A stretch of 5,973 nucleotides of DNA from assembly GCA_011525445.1 (NCBI GenBank), contig WTGE01000123.1, forward strand, positions 1 through 5,973. The letters are read 5' to 3'. The DNA comes from Synechococcus sp. CO36386bin_37. Its GTDB lineage: Bacteria > Cyanobacteriota > Cyanobacteriia > PCC-6307 > Cyanobiaceae. Positions 1 through 4,774 of the stretch are shown piece by piece (position 1 is the first letter of the stretch; each line of letters starts with the position of its first letter). The notes under the pieces are model-generated. The model was given only the letters and a program-made list of their open reading frames with translations. It was not told where the DNA came from and ran no database searches. Both the position numbers and the translations under genes were made by a program.

Positions 1-471
1 AGCAACCGCATTCTTGAGATTGAAATTCCTGAAACTCCGGCGGTGAAGGTCAAGAAAGATGGAAGTCGGCAGTCCACGGAGGAAAAGGTCTTTCCCGGTT
101 ATGTGCTGGTCCGGATGGTTCTGGATGAGGACACGATGATGGCGGTCCGCAGTACTCCCAACGTCATCAATTTCGTGGGTGCCGAGGATCGGCGTGCAAC
201 TGGCAAGGCGAGAGGTCATATCAAGCCCAGACCTCTGAGCCGGTCTGAGGTTGACCGTATCTTCAAGCGCGCTGCTGAGAAGAAGACGGTCGTCAAGGTG
301 GATCTCGCCGAGGGCGATCAGATCCTCGTGACAGCCGGTCCGTTCAAGGACTTCCAGGGTGAGGTCATTGAGGTATCTGGTGAACGCAGCAAGCTCAAGG
401 CCTTGCTGTCGATTTTCGGTCGGGAAACCCCAGTGGAACTCGAGTTTTCCCAAATCAGTAAACAGAACTGA
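1..471 (+). CDS. nusG: Transcription termination/antitermination protein NusG, 5' end missing
   Basis: NusG binds RNA polymerase, increases its processivity, and couples it to Rho or to the ribosome through S10. The frame is open from base 1, so the gene begins upstream; the GTG at 43 is internal. The window holds 156 codons. The tail of the NusG N-terminal (NGN) domain is visible, including FPGYVLVRM (about 91-117), a hallmark of the RNA-polymerase-binding face, then the TPNVINFVG segment. A linker follows, then a C-terminal KOW domain (about 310-390) with EGDQILVTAGPFKDFQGEV, the usual Gly-Pro-Phe turn. The stop TGA is at 469-471. The charged stretch VKVKKDGSRQSTEEK lies where cyanobacterial NusG often has extra residues; that comparison is from memory. 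Upstream neighbours are out of view; secE is expected there by family synteny. rplK follows after 108 bases that contain two hairpins. Confidence 0.97.
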   Translation, partial: SNRILEIEIPETPAVKVKKDGSRQSTEEKVFPGYVLVRMVLDEDTMMAVRSTPNVINFVGAEDRRATGKARGHIKPRPLSRSEVDRIFKRAAEKKTVVKVDLAEGDQILVTAGPFKDFQGEVIEVSGERSKLKALLSIFGRETPVELEFSQISKQN

Positions 472-480
472 TTCCACGGC

Positions 481-525
481 GGCCGTCTCCTGCGGAGGGC
501 GGCCTTAGAGATGGTTCCCCATCTC
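481..525 (+). promoter_or_regulatory. Two tandem hairpins in the nusG-rplK spacer
   Basis: The first hairpin pairs GGCCGTCTCC (481-490) with GGAGGGCGGCC (494-504) across a TGC loop, with ten pairs (one G-U) and one bulged G. The second pairs GAGATGG (508-514) perfectly with CCATCTC (519-525) across a TTCC loop. Neither is followed by a T-run, so a standard intrinsic terminator is unlikely. In bacteria such as E. coli the mRNA ahead of rplK carries the L1 autoregulatory site and sometimes a promoter or processing site. These hairpins could be part of such a leader, but I cannot identify an L1-binding motif with confidence. The stems are seen; the function is inferred. Confidence 0.5.
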
Positions 526-579
526 GCCGTACCGGTCCTTCGCGACAGGTGATCCGCACATGTTCAATTCCGCTTGCCG

Positions 580-1005
580 ATGGCCAAGAAAGTCGTAGCT
601 GTGATCAAGCTGGCCCTTCAGGCCGGCAAAGCCAACCCCGCGCCGCCGGTGGGTCCTGCCCTCGGTCAGCATGGGGTCAACATCATGGCGTTCTGCAAGG
701 AATACAACGCTCGCACCCAGGACAAGGCCGGCTATGTGATTCCGGTTGAAATTTCGGTTTTTGAAGACCGTAGTTTCACGTTCATCACCAAAACGCCTCC
801 CGCCTCGGTTCTCATCACCAAGGCTGCTGGAATTCAAAAGGGTTCCGGTGAGTCGTCCAAGGGCAGTGTTGGCTCCATCAATCGCTCCCAGCTTGAGGAG
901 ATCGCCAAGACCAAGCTCCCCGATCTCAATTGCACCAGCGTTGAGTCGGCGATGCGCATCATCGAAGGCACCGCCCGCAACATGGGTGTAGCCATCAGCG
1001 ACTGA
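580..1005 (+). CDS. rplK: 50S ribosomal protein L11
   Basis: L11 binds the GTPase-associated region of 23S rRNA at the base of the L7/L12 stalk and helps with factor-dependent GTP hydrolysis. The product is 141 residues, the standard family length. It opens [18 protein letters not shown] and has the conserved proline-rich N-terminal stretch [20 protein letters not shown] that mediates conformational change and thiostrepton contact. The C-terminal rRNA-binding domain ends with the L11 signature [15 protein letters not shown] at 580 is chosen over the in-frame TTG at 574 because it gives the canonical MAKK start and length. No Shine-Dalgarno sequence sits at a normal distance. It lies 108 bases after nusG and 76 bases before rplA, with which it is probably cotranscribed. 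Confidence 0.98.
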   Translation: MAKKVVAVIKLALQAGKANPAPPVGPALGQHGVNIMAFCKEYNARTQDKAGYVIPVEISVFEDRSFTFITKTPPASVLITKAAGIQKGSGESSKGSVGSINRSQLEEIAKTKLPDLNCTSVESAMRIIEGTARNMGVAISD

Positions 1006-1018
1006 ACGCTTTGCGTTC
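1004..1018 (+). other. Hairpin overlapping the rplK stop codon
   Basis: GAACGC (1004-1009) pairs perfectly with GCGTTC (1013-1018) across a TTT loop, and the stem includes the last two bases of the rplK TGA stop. The next bases, GTTGTTTGTTCC, are T-rich but interrupted. It could act as a weak or partial terminator, as a pause, or as a 3'-end or processing structure between rplK and rplA. The stem is only 6 bp and the downstream rplA lacks an obvious promoter, so strong termination here is unlikely. Confidence 0.4.
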
Positions 1019-1081
1019 GTTGTTTGTTCCGTTCATTGATTTCGGGGGAGGCCTCAGCGTCGCTTGAACCCCACACCTGCC

Positions 1082-1789
1082 ATGCCAAAACTTTCCAAAC
1101 GTCTGGCCAGCCTCGTCACCAAAGTCGAGGACCGCGCCTATTCGCCTCTTGAAGCCATTCAGTTGGTGAAGGAGAACGCCACAGCTAAATTTGATGAAAC
1201 GATGGAGGCGCATGTGCGCCTTGGTATCGATCCCAAGTACACCGACCAGCAGCTCCGCACAACGGTTGCCCTCCCTCAGGGCACCGGCCAAACCGTTCGT
1301 ATTGCGGTGATTACCCGCGGCGAAAAAGTGGCTGAGGCGAAGGCCGCCGGTGCTGAATTGTCTGGTGATGAAGACCTCGTTGATGCCATTTCAAAGGGAG
1401 AGATGGATTTCGACCTTTTGATTGCCACACCCGACATGATGCCGAAGGTGGCCAAGCTCGGTCGTGTGCTGGGTCCACGTGGTCTGATGCCTAATCCCAA
1501 GGCTGGAACGGTCACAACCGACTTGGCCGCTGCGATTCAGGAATTCAAAGCAGGAAAGCTCGAATTCCGTGCTGATCGCACCGGAATTGTCCATGTCCGC
1601 TTCGGCAAAGCAAGTTTCAGCGCTGAGGCCTTGTTGGAAAACCTCAAGACCCTGCAGGAAACCGTTGACCGCAACAAGCCCAGTGGTGCCAAAGGCCGCT
1701 ACTGGAAGAGCTTGTATGTGACCTCCACCATGGGTCCTTCCGTGGAAGTGGATATCGCTGCTCTGCAGGACATGAACCAGGACGATTGA
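1082..1789 (+). CDS. rplA: 50S ribosomal protein L1
   Basis: L1 forms the mobile L1 stalk of the large subunit that guides deacylated tRNA out of the E site. In many bacteria it also represses translation of the L11-L1 mRNA by binding a mimic of its rRNA site. The product is 235 residues, typical for the family. It begins [11 protein letters not shown]. The central domain signature is clear: [20 protein letters not shown] followed by [13 protein letters not shown], the most conserved segment of L1. The C-terminal part returns to domain I with [22 protein letters not shown] at 1082 is preferred over the in-frame TTG at 1064, which would add six non-conserved residues (MNPTPA). No Shine-Dalgarno sequence is near; a G-rich run at 1044-1050 is over 30 bases away. 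It is followed by a 337-base structured gap before rplJ. Confidence 0.98.
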   Translation: MPKLSKRLASLVTKVEDRAYSPLEAIQLVKENATAKFDETMEAHVRLGIDPKYTDQQLRTTVALPQGTGQTVRIAVITRGEKVAEAKAAGAELSGDEDLVDAISKGEMDFDLLIATPDMMPKVAKLGRVLGPRGLMPNPKAGTVTTDLAAAIQEFKAGKLEFRADRTGIVHVRFGKASFSAEALLENLKTLQETVDRNKPSGAKGRYWKSLYVTSTMGPSVEVDIAALQDMNQDD

Positions 1790-1831
1790 CAGGACGCATG
1801 ATGCGCCCTTGAAGCGTTTGAAGGACAGCAT

Positions 1832-1880
1832 GGGGTGCTTGGTGGCGATAGAAACACCAGCACCCCGGCGTTTCAACGCC
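1832..1880 (+). other. Strong double hairpin downstream of rplA
   Basis: GGGGTGCTTGGTG (1832-1844) pairs with CACCAGCACCCC (1855-1866) to give 12 base pairs with one bulged T and a 10-base loop. It abuts a second perfect stem, GGCGT (1867-1871) with ACGCC (1876-1880) across TTCA. No T-run follows, so a classic intrinsic terminator is not supported. A small palindrome, CGCATGATGCG (1795-1805), lies just after the rplA stop. Likely roles are 3'-end protection or processing of the rplK-rplA mRNA, or a U-tract-poor terminator separating it from rplJ-rplL. The pairing is seen; the role is inferred. Confidence 0.5.
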
Positions 1881-1884
1881 ACCA

Positions 1885-1913
1885 GTTCTCAATTGGGCCC
1901 TCTCTGTTAAATT
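1885..1913 (+). promoter_or_regulatory. Candidate promoter for rplJ-rplL
   Basis: An AT-rich island, GTTAAATTAATC (1906-1917), interrupts a GC-rich region just before the L10 leader. TAAATT (1908-1913) matches four of six bases of the sigma-70 type -10 hexamer. At 17 bases upstream, GTTCTC (1885-1890) is a poor -35. Transcription would start near 1920, exactly ahead of the leader RNA. Position and base composition support it more than the hexamers do. Confidence 0.28.
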
Positions 1914-1940
1914 AATCAACTGGCTTACGCCAGACGGGCA

Positions 1941-2035
1941 CGCGCCCGGCCAAAGACAGCAGGTGGTCCTCTTGGCTGAAACTTCGGTTTCACCCAGGCG
2001 ATGTAAGCCCTGCCGAGGCAGACGCAACGATTTTT
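1941..2035 (+). promoter_or_regulatory. Ribosomal protein L10 leader RNA element
   Basis: This cis-acting RNA lies in the 5' leader of rplJ-rplL and in other bacteria is bound by L10 or the L10-(L12)4 complex, which represses expression. The two conserved strands known from L10 leaders are present: AGACAGCAGG (1954-1963) and CCTGCCGAGG (2009-2018). GCAGG (1959-1963) pairs with CCTGC (2009-2013). GCC (1949-1951) can pair with GGC (2017-2019), leaving the asymmetric GACA/CGA internal loop expected of an L10-binding, kink-turn-like site. Inside is a hairpin of 1971-1982 with 1987-1998, whose tip is TGAAAC-TTCG-GTTTCA, a canonical UUCG tetraloop. A five-T run occurs at 2031-2035, but only a weak 4-bp stem (2010-2013 with 2018-2021) precedes it, so whether control is by attenuation or translation is open. 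Boundaries are approximate; the match to the family consensus is from memory. Confidence 0.82.
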
Positions 2036-2053
2036 CTCCCATTGGATTGGATC

Positions 2054-2100
2054 GACACGCGGCCTCGTCTCCTTTTGGAGTCCCGAAACGCTCGCGTGTC
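2054..2100 (+). other. Long-range inverted repeat in the 5' leader of rplJ
   Basis: GACACGCG (2054-2061) is perfectly complementary to CGCGTGTC (2093-2100). The enclosed 31 bases contain a smaller stem, CTCC (2069-2072) with GGAG (2077-2080), around a TTTT loop. The structure ends 26 bases before the rplJ ATG. No T-run follows, so it is not a terminator. The enclosed GGAG is the only Shine-Dalgarno-like sequence near rplJ, and at 46 bases away it is too far to act as one directly. It may be a second folded domain of the leader that positions or limits ribosome entry. Confidence 0.5.
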
Positions 2101-2126
2101 CAGCTTGTTCCTCCGATTTAATCCCT

Positions 2127-2654
2127 ATGGGCCGCACTCTGGAGAACAAGCAACAGATCGTCGAGGAGCTCAAGCAGCTTCTGGGCGAGGCCGAAATGGC
2201 ACTGGTTCTGGATTATCAGGGCCTCTCCATCAAGGAAATGTCTGATCTGCGGACTCGTCTGCAGGCCAGCAAAGGCGTTTGCAAAGTGACCAAAAACACT
2301 TTGATGCGTCGTGCCATTGATGGCGACAGTGTCTGGTCAAGCCTCGACTCTCTTCTGAGCGGTACCAACGCCTTCGTCCTGATCAAGGGTGATGTGGGTG
2401 GTGCCGTCAAGGCGGTTCAGTCTTTTCAGAAGGAGACCAAAAAATCAGAGACGAAGGGTGGCCTTTTCGAAGGCAAGCTCCTGTCTCAGGATGAGATCAA
2501 AGCTATCGGTGAACTTCCGTCCAAGGAAGTGCTCATGGCCCAGATCGCTGGTGCCGTCAACGCAGTCACGACCAAGATTGCTGTTGGCGTCAACGAGGTT
2601 CCCTCCGGTCTTGCACGAGCGCTCAATCAGCACGCCGAATCCGGCGAAAGCTGA
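2127..2654 (+). CDS. rplJ: 50S ribosomal protein L10
   Basis: L10 (P0-like) anchors L7/L12 dimers on the large subunit, binds 23S rRNA next to L11, and in complex with L12 represses its own mRNA. The product is 175 residues, normal for bacteria. The N-terminal domain starts [19 protein letters not shown] and contains [19 protein letters not shown] and the conserved [12 protein letters not shown] segment. The C-terminal helix that carries the L12 dimers follows from about residue 140 ([20 protein letters not shown]). ATG at 2127 is the natural start; no Shine-Dalgarno sequence is visible in the AT-rich run before it. The gene sits behind the L10 leader and 49 bases ahead of rplL, the usual partner. 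Confidence 0.98.
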   Translation: MGRTLENKQQIVEELKQLLGEAEMALVLDYQGLSIKEMSDLRTRLQASKGVCKVTKNTLMRRAIDGDSVWSSLDSLLSGTNAFVLIKGDVGGAVKAVQSFQKETKKSETKGGLFEGKLLSQDEIKAIGELPSKEVLMAQIAGAVNAVTTKIAVGVNEVPSGLARALNQHAESGES

Positions 2655-2703
2655 ACGTCTTCGACCTCACTTTTTTTTCCTGATCTGTTGCTGATTCCCA
2701 ATC

Positions 2704-3090
2704 ATGTCTGCAAAAACCGACGAAATTCTTGAATCGCTTAAAACGCTCTCCCTGCTTGAAGCTTCCGAGCTTGTAAAGCAGATTGAGGATGCTTTTGGTG
2801 TGTCCGCTGCCGCATCTGCAGGTGTCGTCATGGCTGCCCCCGGCGCTGCTGGAGGTGGTGAAGCGGCTGAAGAGAAGACCGAATTTGATGTGGTCTTGGA
2901 AAGCTTTGATGCTTCCGCCAAGATCAAGGTCCTCAAGGCTGTCCGCGAAGCCACAGGTCTTGGCCTGGGTGATGCCAAGGCCATGGTGGAGGCAGCTCCA
3001 AAGGCCATCAAGGAAGGTGTCTCCAAAGATGATGCTGAAGCCTTGAAAAAAGCCATCGAAGAGGTGGGTGGCAAGGTCACGATCAAGTGA
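2704..3090 (+). CDS. rplL: 50S ribosomal protein L7/L12
   Basis: L7/L12 is the multicopy acidic stalk protein that recruits translation GTPases. The product is 128 residues. Residues 1 to about 35 form the helical dimerisation domain ([20 protein letters not shown]). A flexible Ala/Gly/Pro-rich hinge follows (about 36-58, [21 protein letters not shown]). The globular C-terminal domain runs from about residue 59 ([20 protein letters not shown]) and contains the factor-binding helix signature [19 protein letters not shown]. It ends in VGGKVTIK, as most family members do. The 49-base spacer after rplJ has an eight-T run (2671-2678) but no supporting hairpin, so cotranscription with rplJ is expected. 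Two terminators follow directly. Confidence 0.98.
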   Translation: MSAKTDEILESLKTLSLLEASELVKQIEDAFGVSAAASAGVVMAAPGAAGGGEAAEEKTEFDVVLESFDASAKIKVLKAVREATGLGLGDAKAMVEAAPKAIKEGVSKDDAEALKKAIEEVGGKVTIK

Positions 3091-3100
3091 TCTGTCTCAG

Positions 3101-3127
3101 CTCCAGGGGTTGAACCCAGGAGTTTTT
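3101..3127 (+). terminator. First intrinsic terminator after rplL
   Basis: CTCC (3101-3104) pairs with GGAG (3119-3122), an A-A mismatch follows, then GGG (3106-3108) pairs with CCC (3115-3117) around the loop GTTGAA. Five T residues (3123-3127) follow at once. The hairpin begins 10 bases after the rplL stop. The stem is broken by one mismatch, so read-through is likely and the second terminator backs it up. Confidence 0.65.
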
Positions 3128-3144
3128 CACGCTCAACTTTCTCC

Positions 3145-3171
3145 GGCCAGTTCTTTGAACTGGCCTTTTTT
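3145..3171 (+). terminator. Main intrinsic terminator of the ribosomal-protein operon
   Basis: GGCCAGTTC (3145-3153) pairs perfectly with GAACTGGCC (3157-3165) around a TTT loop, followed directly by six T residues (3166-3171). This is a textbook Rho-independent terminator for plus-strand transcription. On the minus strand the stem is not followed by a T-run, so it should not serve the convergent gene ending at 3249. Confidence 0.92.
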
Positions 3172-3248
3172 GTGGCGACAGGCCCCTGTGTTTTCTGCTT
3201 GAAAGAAGTCTTCCTTATCGTGCTGGATGGGTTGCAGGACGAAGTGAT

Positions 3249-3947
3249 CTAAGGCCGAAACGGAATCACTTCCAGAGCAATCGGCCCTCGACCGGCGTAT
3301 TGGGATAGGGGTCTCGATGGTCTGGGAGTCCGGGCCACCGTTGAGACCAGAACAGACCGGTTCGGGCGTTTGGAGGCTTTTGCCATCAACATCCGCATCG
3401 GTTCGCTGTTGGCGAAATACACATGACTCAATGTTCGACCCTTGTAAGCCCGACGTTCAAGCCGCCAACCCGGTTCCAGTTTGAGTTTCACGAACGCATC
3501 TTTATTGCGTTTGGGTTGGGCGGCCCGGGCAACAACCACGGCACTGCTCTGGTTCGGATCCATGGCCTGCAGTTCAAGCCCACTGCGCCCTTGCTGTAAG
3601 CGCAAACGAACGGACTTGCGCGTGTCTTCGCCTGCCGTACGCAGTGAATAGCCGTTGCTGTCGAGATAACGACTGCAAATTCCTGTGAAATCAAAGCTGT
3701 TCAGCGACGGCTGAACCAGTCCATCGCTGCGATCCTCCCAACACAAAGGCCTGGTTTTGATCTGTTCCAGCACCAAAAGTTTCCAGCTGTCGTGGCCGAC
3801 GGCACGCGCCAGGACGGCGAACTGGTCTTGCTTGAGCGGTCTGCTGTCGAAGATCGACTGAGTCCACCCAGGCAGCGCAAGAGAACTGCCCCCGAGCATC
3901 AACGCTGTTCCGGTCAGAACAAGCCGCCGTAGGTAGGTTCGCCGCAT
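3249..3947 (-). CDS. Predicted exported DUF3747 family protein
   Basis: Function unknown. The 232-residue product resembles the cyanobacterial DUF3747 family (recognised, not searched). It begins MRRTYLRRLVLTGTALMLGG, with an arginine-rich n-region and a hydrophobic stretch (about 9-26), consistent with a signal peptide. Possible cleavage is after SLA (residue 24) or a few residues later. Family-like segments follow: DQFAVLARAVGHDSWKLLVL (41-60), EQIKTRPLCWE (Cys69) and FDFTGICSRYLDSNGYSLR (Cys91). The two cysteines could form a disulfide after export. The C-terminal third is basic, ending in a short GPIALEVIPFRP strand. The ATG at 3947 is supported by GGAG (3960 to 3957) nine bases upstream. 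The frame stays open for another 190 codons upstream, but that part is antisense to rnhA and is not coding. It converges on rplL and diverges from rnhA. Confidence 0.8.
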   Translation of the reverse strand: MRRTYLRRLVLTGTALMLGGSSLALPGWTQSIFDSRPLKQDQFAVLARAVGHDSWKLLVLEQIKTRPLCWEDRSDGLVQPSLNSFDFTGICSRYLDSNGYSLRTAGEDTRKSVRLRLQQGRSGLELQAMDPNQSSAVVVARAAQPKRNKDAFVKLKLEPGWRLERRAYKGRTLSHVYFANSEPMRMLMAKASKRPNRSVLVSTVARTPRPSRPLSQYAGRGPIALEVIPFRP

Positions 3948-3956
3948 AAACGGGGA

Positions 3957-3969
3957 CTCCACAATGGAG
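3957..3969 (-). promoter_or_regulatory. Hairpin containing the ribosome binding site of the DUF3747 gene
   Basis: CTCCA (3957-3961) and TGGAG (3965-3969) form a perfect inverted repeat around CAA. Read on the minus strand, the downstream arm contains GGAG (3960 to 3957), the Shine-Dalgarno sequence nine bases before the ATG. If the hairpin folds in the mRNA it would mask the site. The stem is only 5 bp, so an effect is possible but not certain. Confidence 0.4.
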
Positions 3970-3985
3970 AAGAACGACCTGTTGT

Positions 3986-3999
3986 ACCGAATGTTCGGT
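3986..3999. promoter_or_regulatory. Palindrome ACCGAATGTTCGGT in the divergent spacer
   Basis: ACCGAA (3986-3991) and TTCGGT (3994-3999) are perfect inverted complements separated by TG. The site lies in the 62-base spacer between the divergent DUF3747 and rnhA genes, 10 bases before the chosen rnhA ATG. It could be an operator for a dimeric regulator acting on either gene, or an RNA hairpin (5 bp, ATGT loop) near the rnhA ribosome binding region. It does not fit the LexA boxes I know for cyanobacteria or Gram-positive bacteria. No regulator is named. Confidence 0.4.
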
Positions 4000-4009
4000 G
4001 GTGGAATCA

Positions 4010-4774
4010 ATGGTTGATGCTCGTGGTCGCGTTGTGGCTGCAGCGACAGATGGTGCCTGCAGTGGAAACCCAGGTCCTGGCGGTTGGGGTGCATTGATCC
4101 GTTTTGAGGACGGCAGCGTGGAGGAATTTGGTGGTTCCGATCCGGCAACGACCAATAATCGAATGGAACTCCAGGCTGCGCTTGCCACCCTGCAACGCCT
4201 GGCGGAATTACCGTTGCATCCAGATCTGGTTCTGCGCACTGACAGTAAATATCTGATCGACGGCTTCGGCAGCTGGATGGCAGGCTGGAAACGAAAAGGA
4301 TGGCGTACGGCAGCGGGAAAGCCTGTGCTGAATCAGGATCTGTGGCAGGCCTTGGATCAGGCTCGGCTCGAGGCTGTGCCGCTGCGCTACGTGAAGGGTC
4401 ACAGCGGGGATCCCGATAACGATCGCGTTGATCAAATCGCTGTTGCCTATTCCAAAGGTCAGCAACAGACAGCTCCACCATCTGCTGTGATGCAGCAGGC
4501 CTCTGTTCCCAAGCCATTGATCGAGGACCCGGCCCCTCCTGCTTTGCACAAGCTGCTCACCCGTCTGGAGCTTGCCGATCGCTTTGCATCCAGAGGCTAT
4601 GGATTAACGGCAGTGGAGTTGGCGCAGTTGGTGGAACAGCCACTCAATCGTTTGGCCGAACGTCAGGGTTCCTGGCGTTGGCGTGACTGGTGGGTCGAGC
4701 CGGTGGAGAAGGATCGCTGGAGGTTGCGACGTGACCGGGCAGGATTGAAACAATCCAGGAGCCCAGATGGCTGA
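4010..4774 (+). CDS. rnhA: Ribonuclease HI with C-terminal extension
   Basis: RNase HI cleaves the RNA strand of RNA-DNA hybrids, removing primers and R-loops. From ATG 4010 the product is 254 residues, about 100 longer than E. coli RNase HI. The catalytic domain occupies about residues 8-150. The metal-binding carboxylates are in place: Asp14 ([15 protein letters not shown]), Glu53 ([10 protein letters not shown]), Asp78 ([10 protein letters not shown]) and Asp141 (NDRVDQIA), with His131 in the flexible loop ([10 protein letters not shown]). The basic W-rich handle ([12 protein letters not shown]) is present. A Pro/Gln/Ala-rich linker (about 150-175) leads to a C-terminal module with [20 protein letters not shown] and a Trp-rich [13 protein letters not shown], possibly a winged-helix or helix-turn-helix fold. 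GTG codons at 3998 and 4001 are in-frame alternatives; ATG 4010 is preferred, with G-rich GGTGGTGG (3997-4004) just before it. The gene overlaps pyrD by 8 bases. Confidence 0.93.
   Translation: MVDARGRVVAAATDGACSGNPGPGGWGALIRFEDGSVEEFGGSDPATTNNRMELQAALATLQRLAELPLHPDLVLRTDSKYLIDGFGSWMAGWKRKGWRTAAGKPVLNQDLWQALDQARLEAVPLRYVKGHSGDPDNDRVDQIAVAYSKGQQQTAPPSAVMQQASVPKPLIEDPAPPALHKLLTRLELADRFASRGYGLTAVELAQLVEQPLNRLAERQGSWRWRDWWVEPVEKDRWRLRRDRAGLKQSRSPDG
4757..4761 (+). promoter_or_regulatory. Shine-Dalgarno sequence for pyrD inside rnhA
   Basis: AGGAG lies five bases before the ATG at 4767, within the last codons of rnhA. It decides the pyrD start in favour of 4767 over the internal ATG at 4791, and it marks translational coupling to rnhA. 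Confidence 0.7.

Noticed and set aside
43..45. GTG at 43 as the start of nusG.
   Set aside because: The frame is open to base 1, and most of the NusG N-terminal domain must lie upstream.
574..579. In-frame TTG start for rplK at 574.
   Set aside because: It adds two residues before the canonical MAKK start and departs from the usual 141-residue length.
1064..1081. In-frame TTG start for rplA at 1064.
   Set aside because: It adds MNPTPA, not typical of L1; the ATG at 1082 gives the normal 235 residues.
1644..2173. Minus-strand reading frames covering the rplA end and the rplJ leader.
   Set aside because: They show no protein family features, and their sequence is explained by antisense of rplA and by the structured RNA leader.
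2042..2245. Plus-strand 67-codon frame starting at 2042 as a leader peptide.
   Set aside because: It has no ribosome binding site, overlaps rplJ out of frame for over 100 bases, and its composition reflects the hairpin sequence.
2655..2703. Eight-T run (2671-2678) between rplJ and rplL as a terminator.
   Set aside because: Only a 3-bp GTC-TTC-GAC stem precedes it. rplL is normally cotranscribed with rplJ, so an intrinsic terminator is not supported.
3986..3999. LexA (SOS) box upstream of rnhA.
   Set aside because: The arms and the 2-base spacer do not match the cyanobacterial AGTAC-type or the Gram-positive CGAAC-N4-GTTCG box.
3948..4517. A 190-codon minus-strand extension of the DUF3747 reading frame, giving a 422-residue protein.
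   Set aside because: It is antisense to the catalytic core of rnhA, has no recognisable family sequence, and the signal-peptide start at 3947 with its GGAG is a far better beginning.
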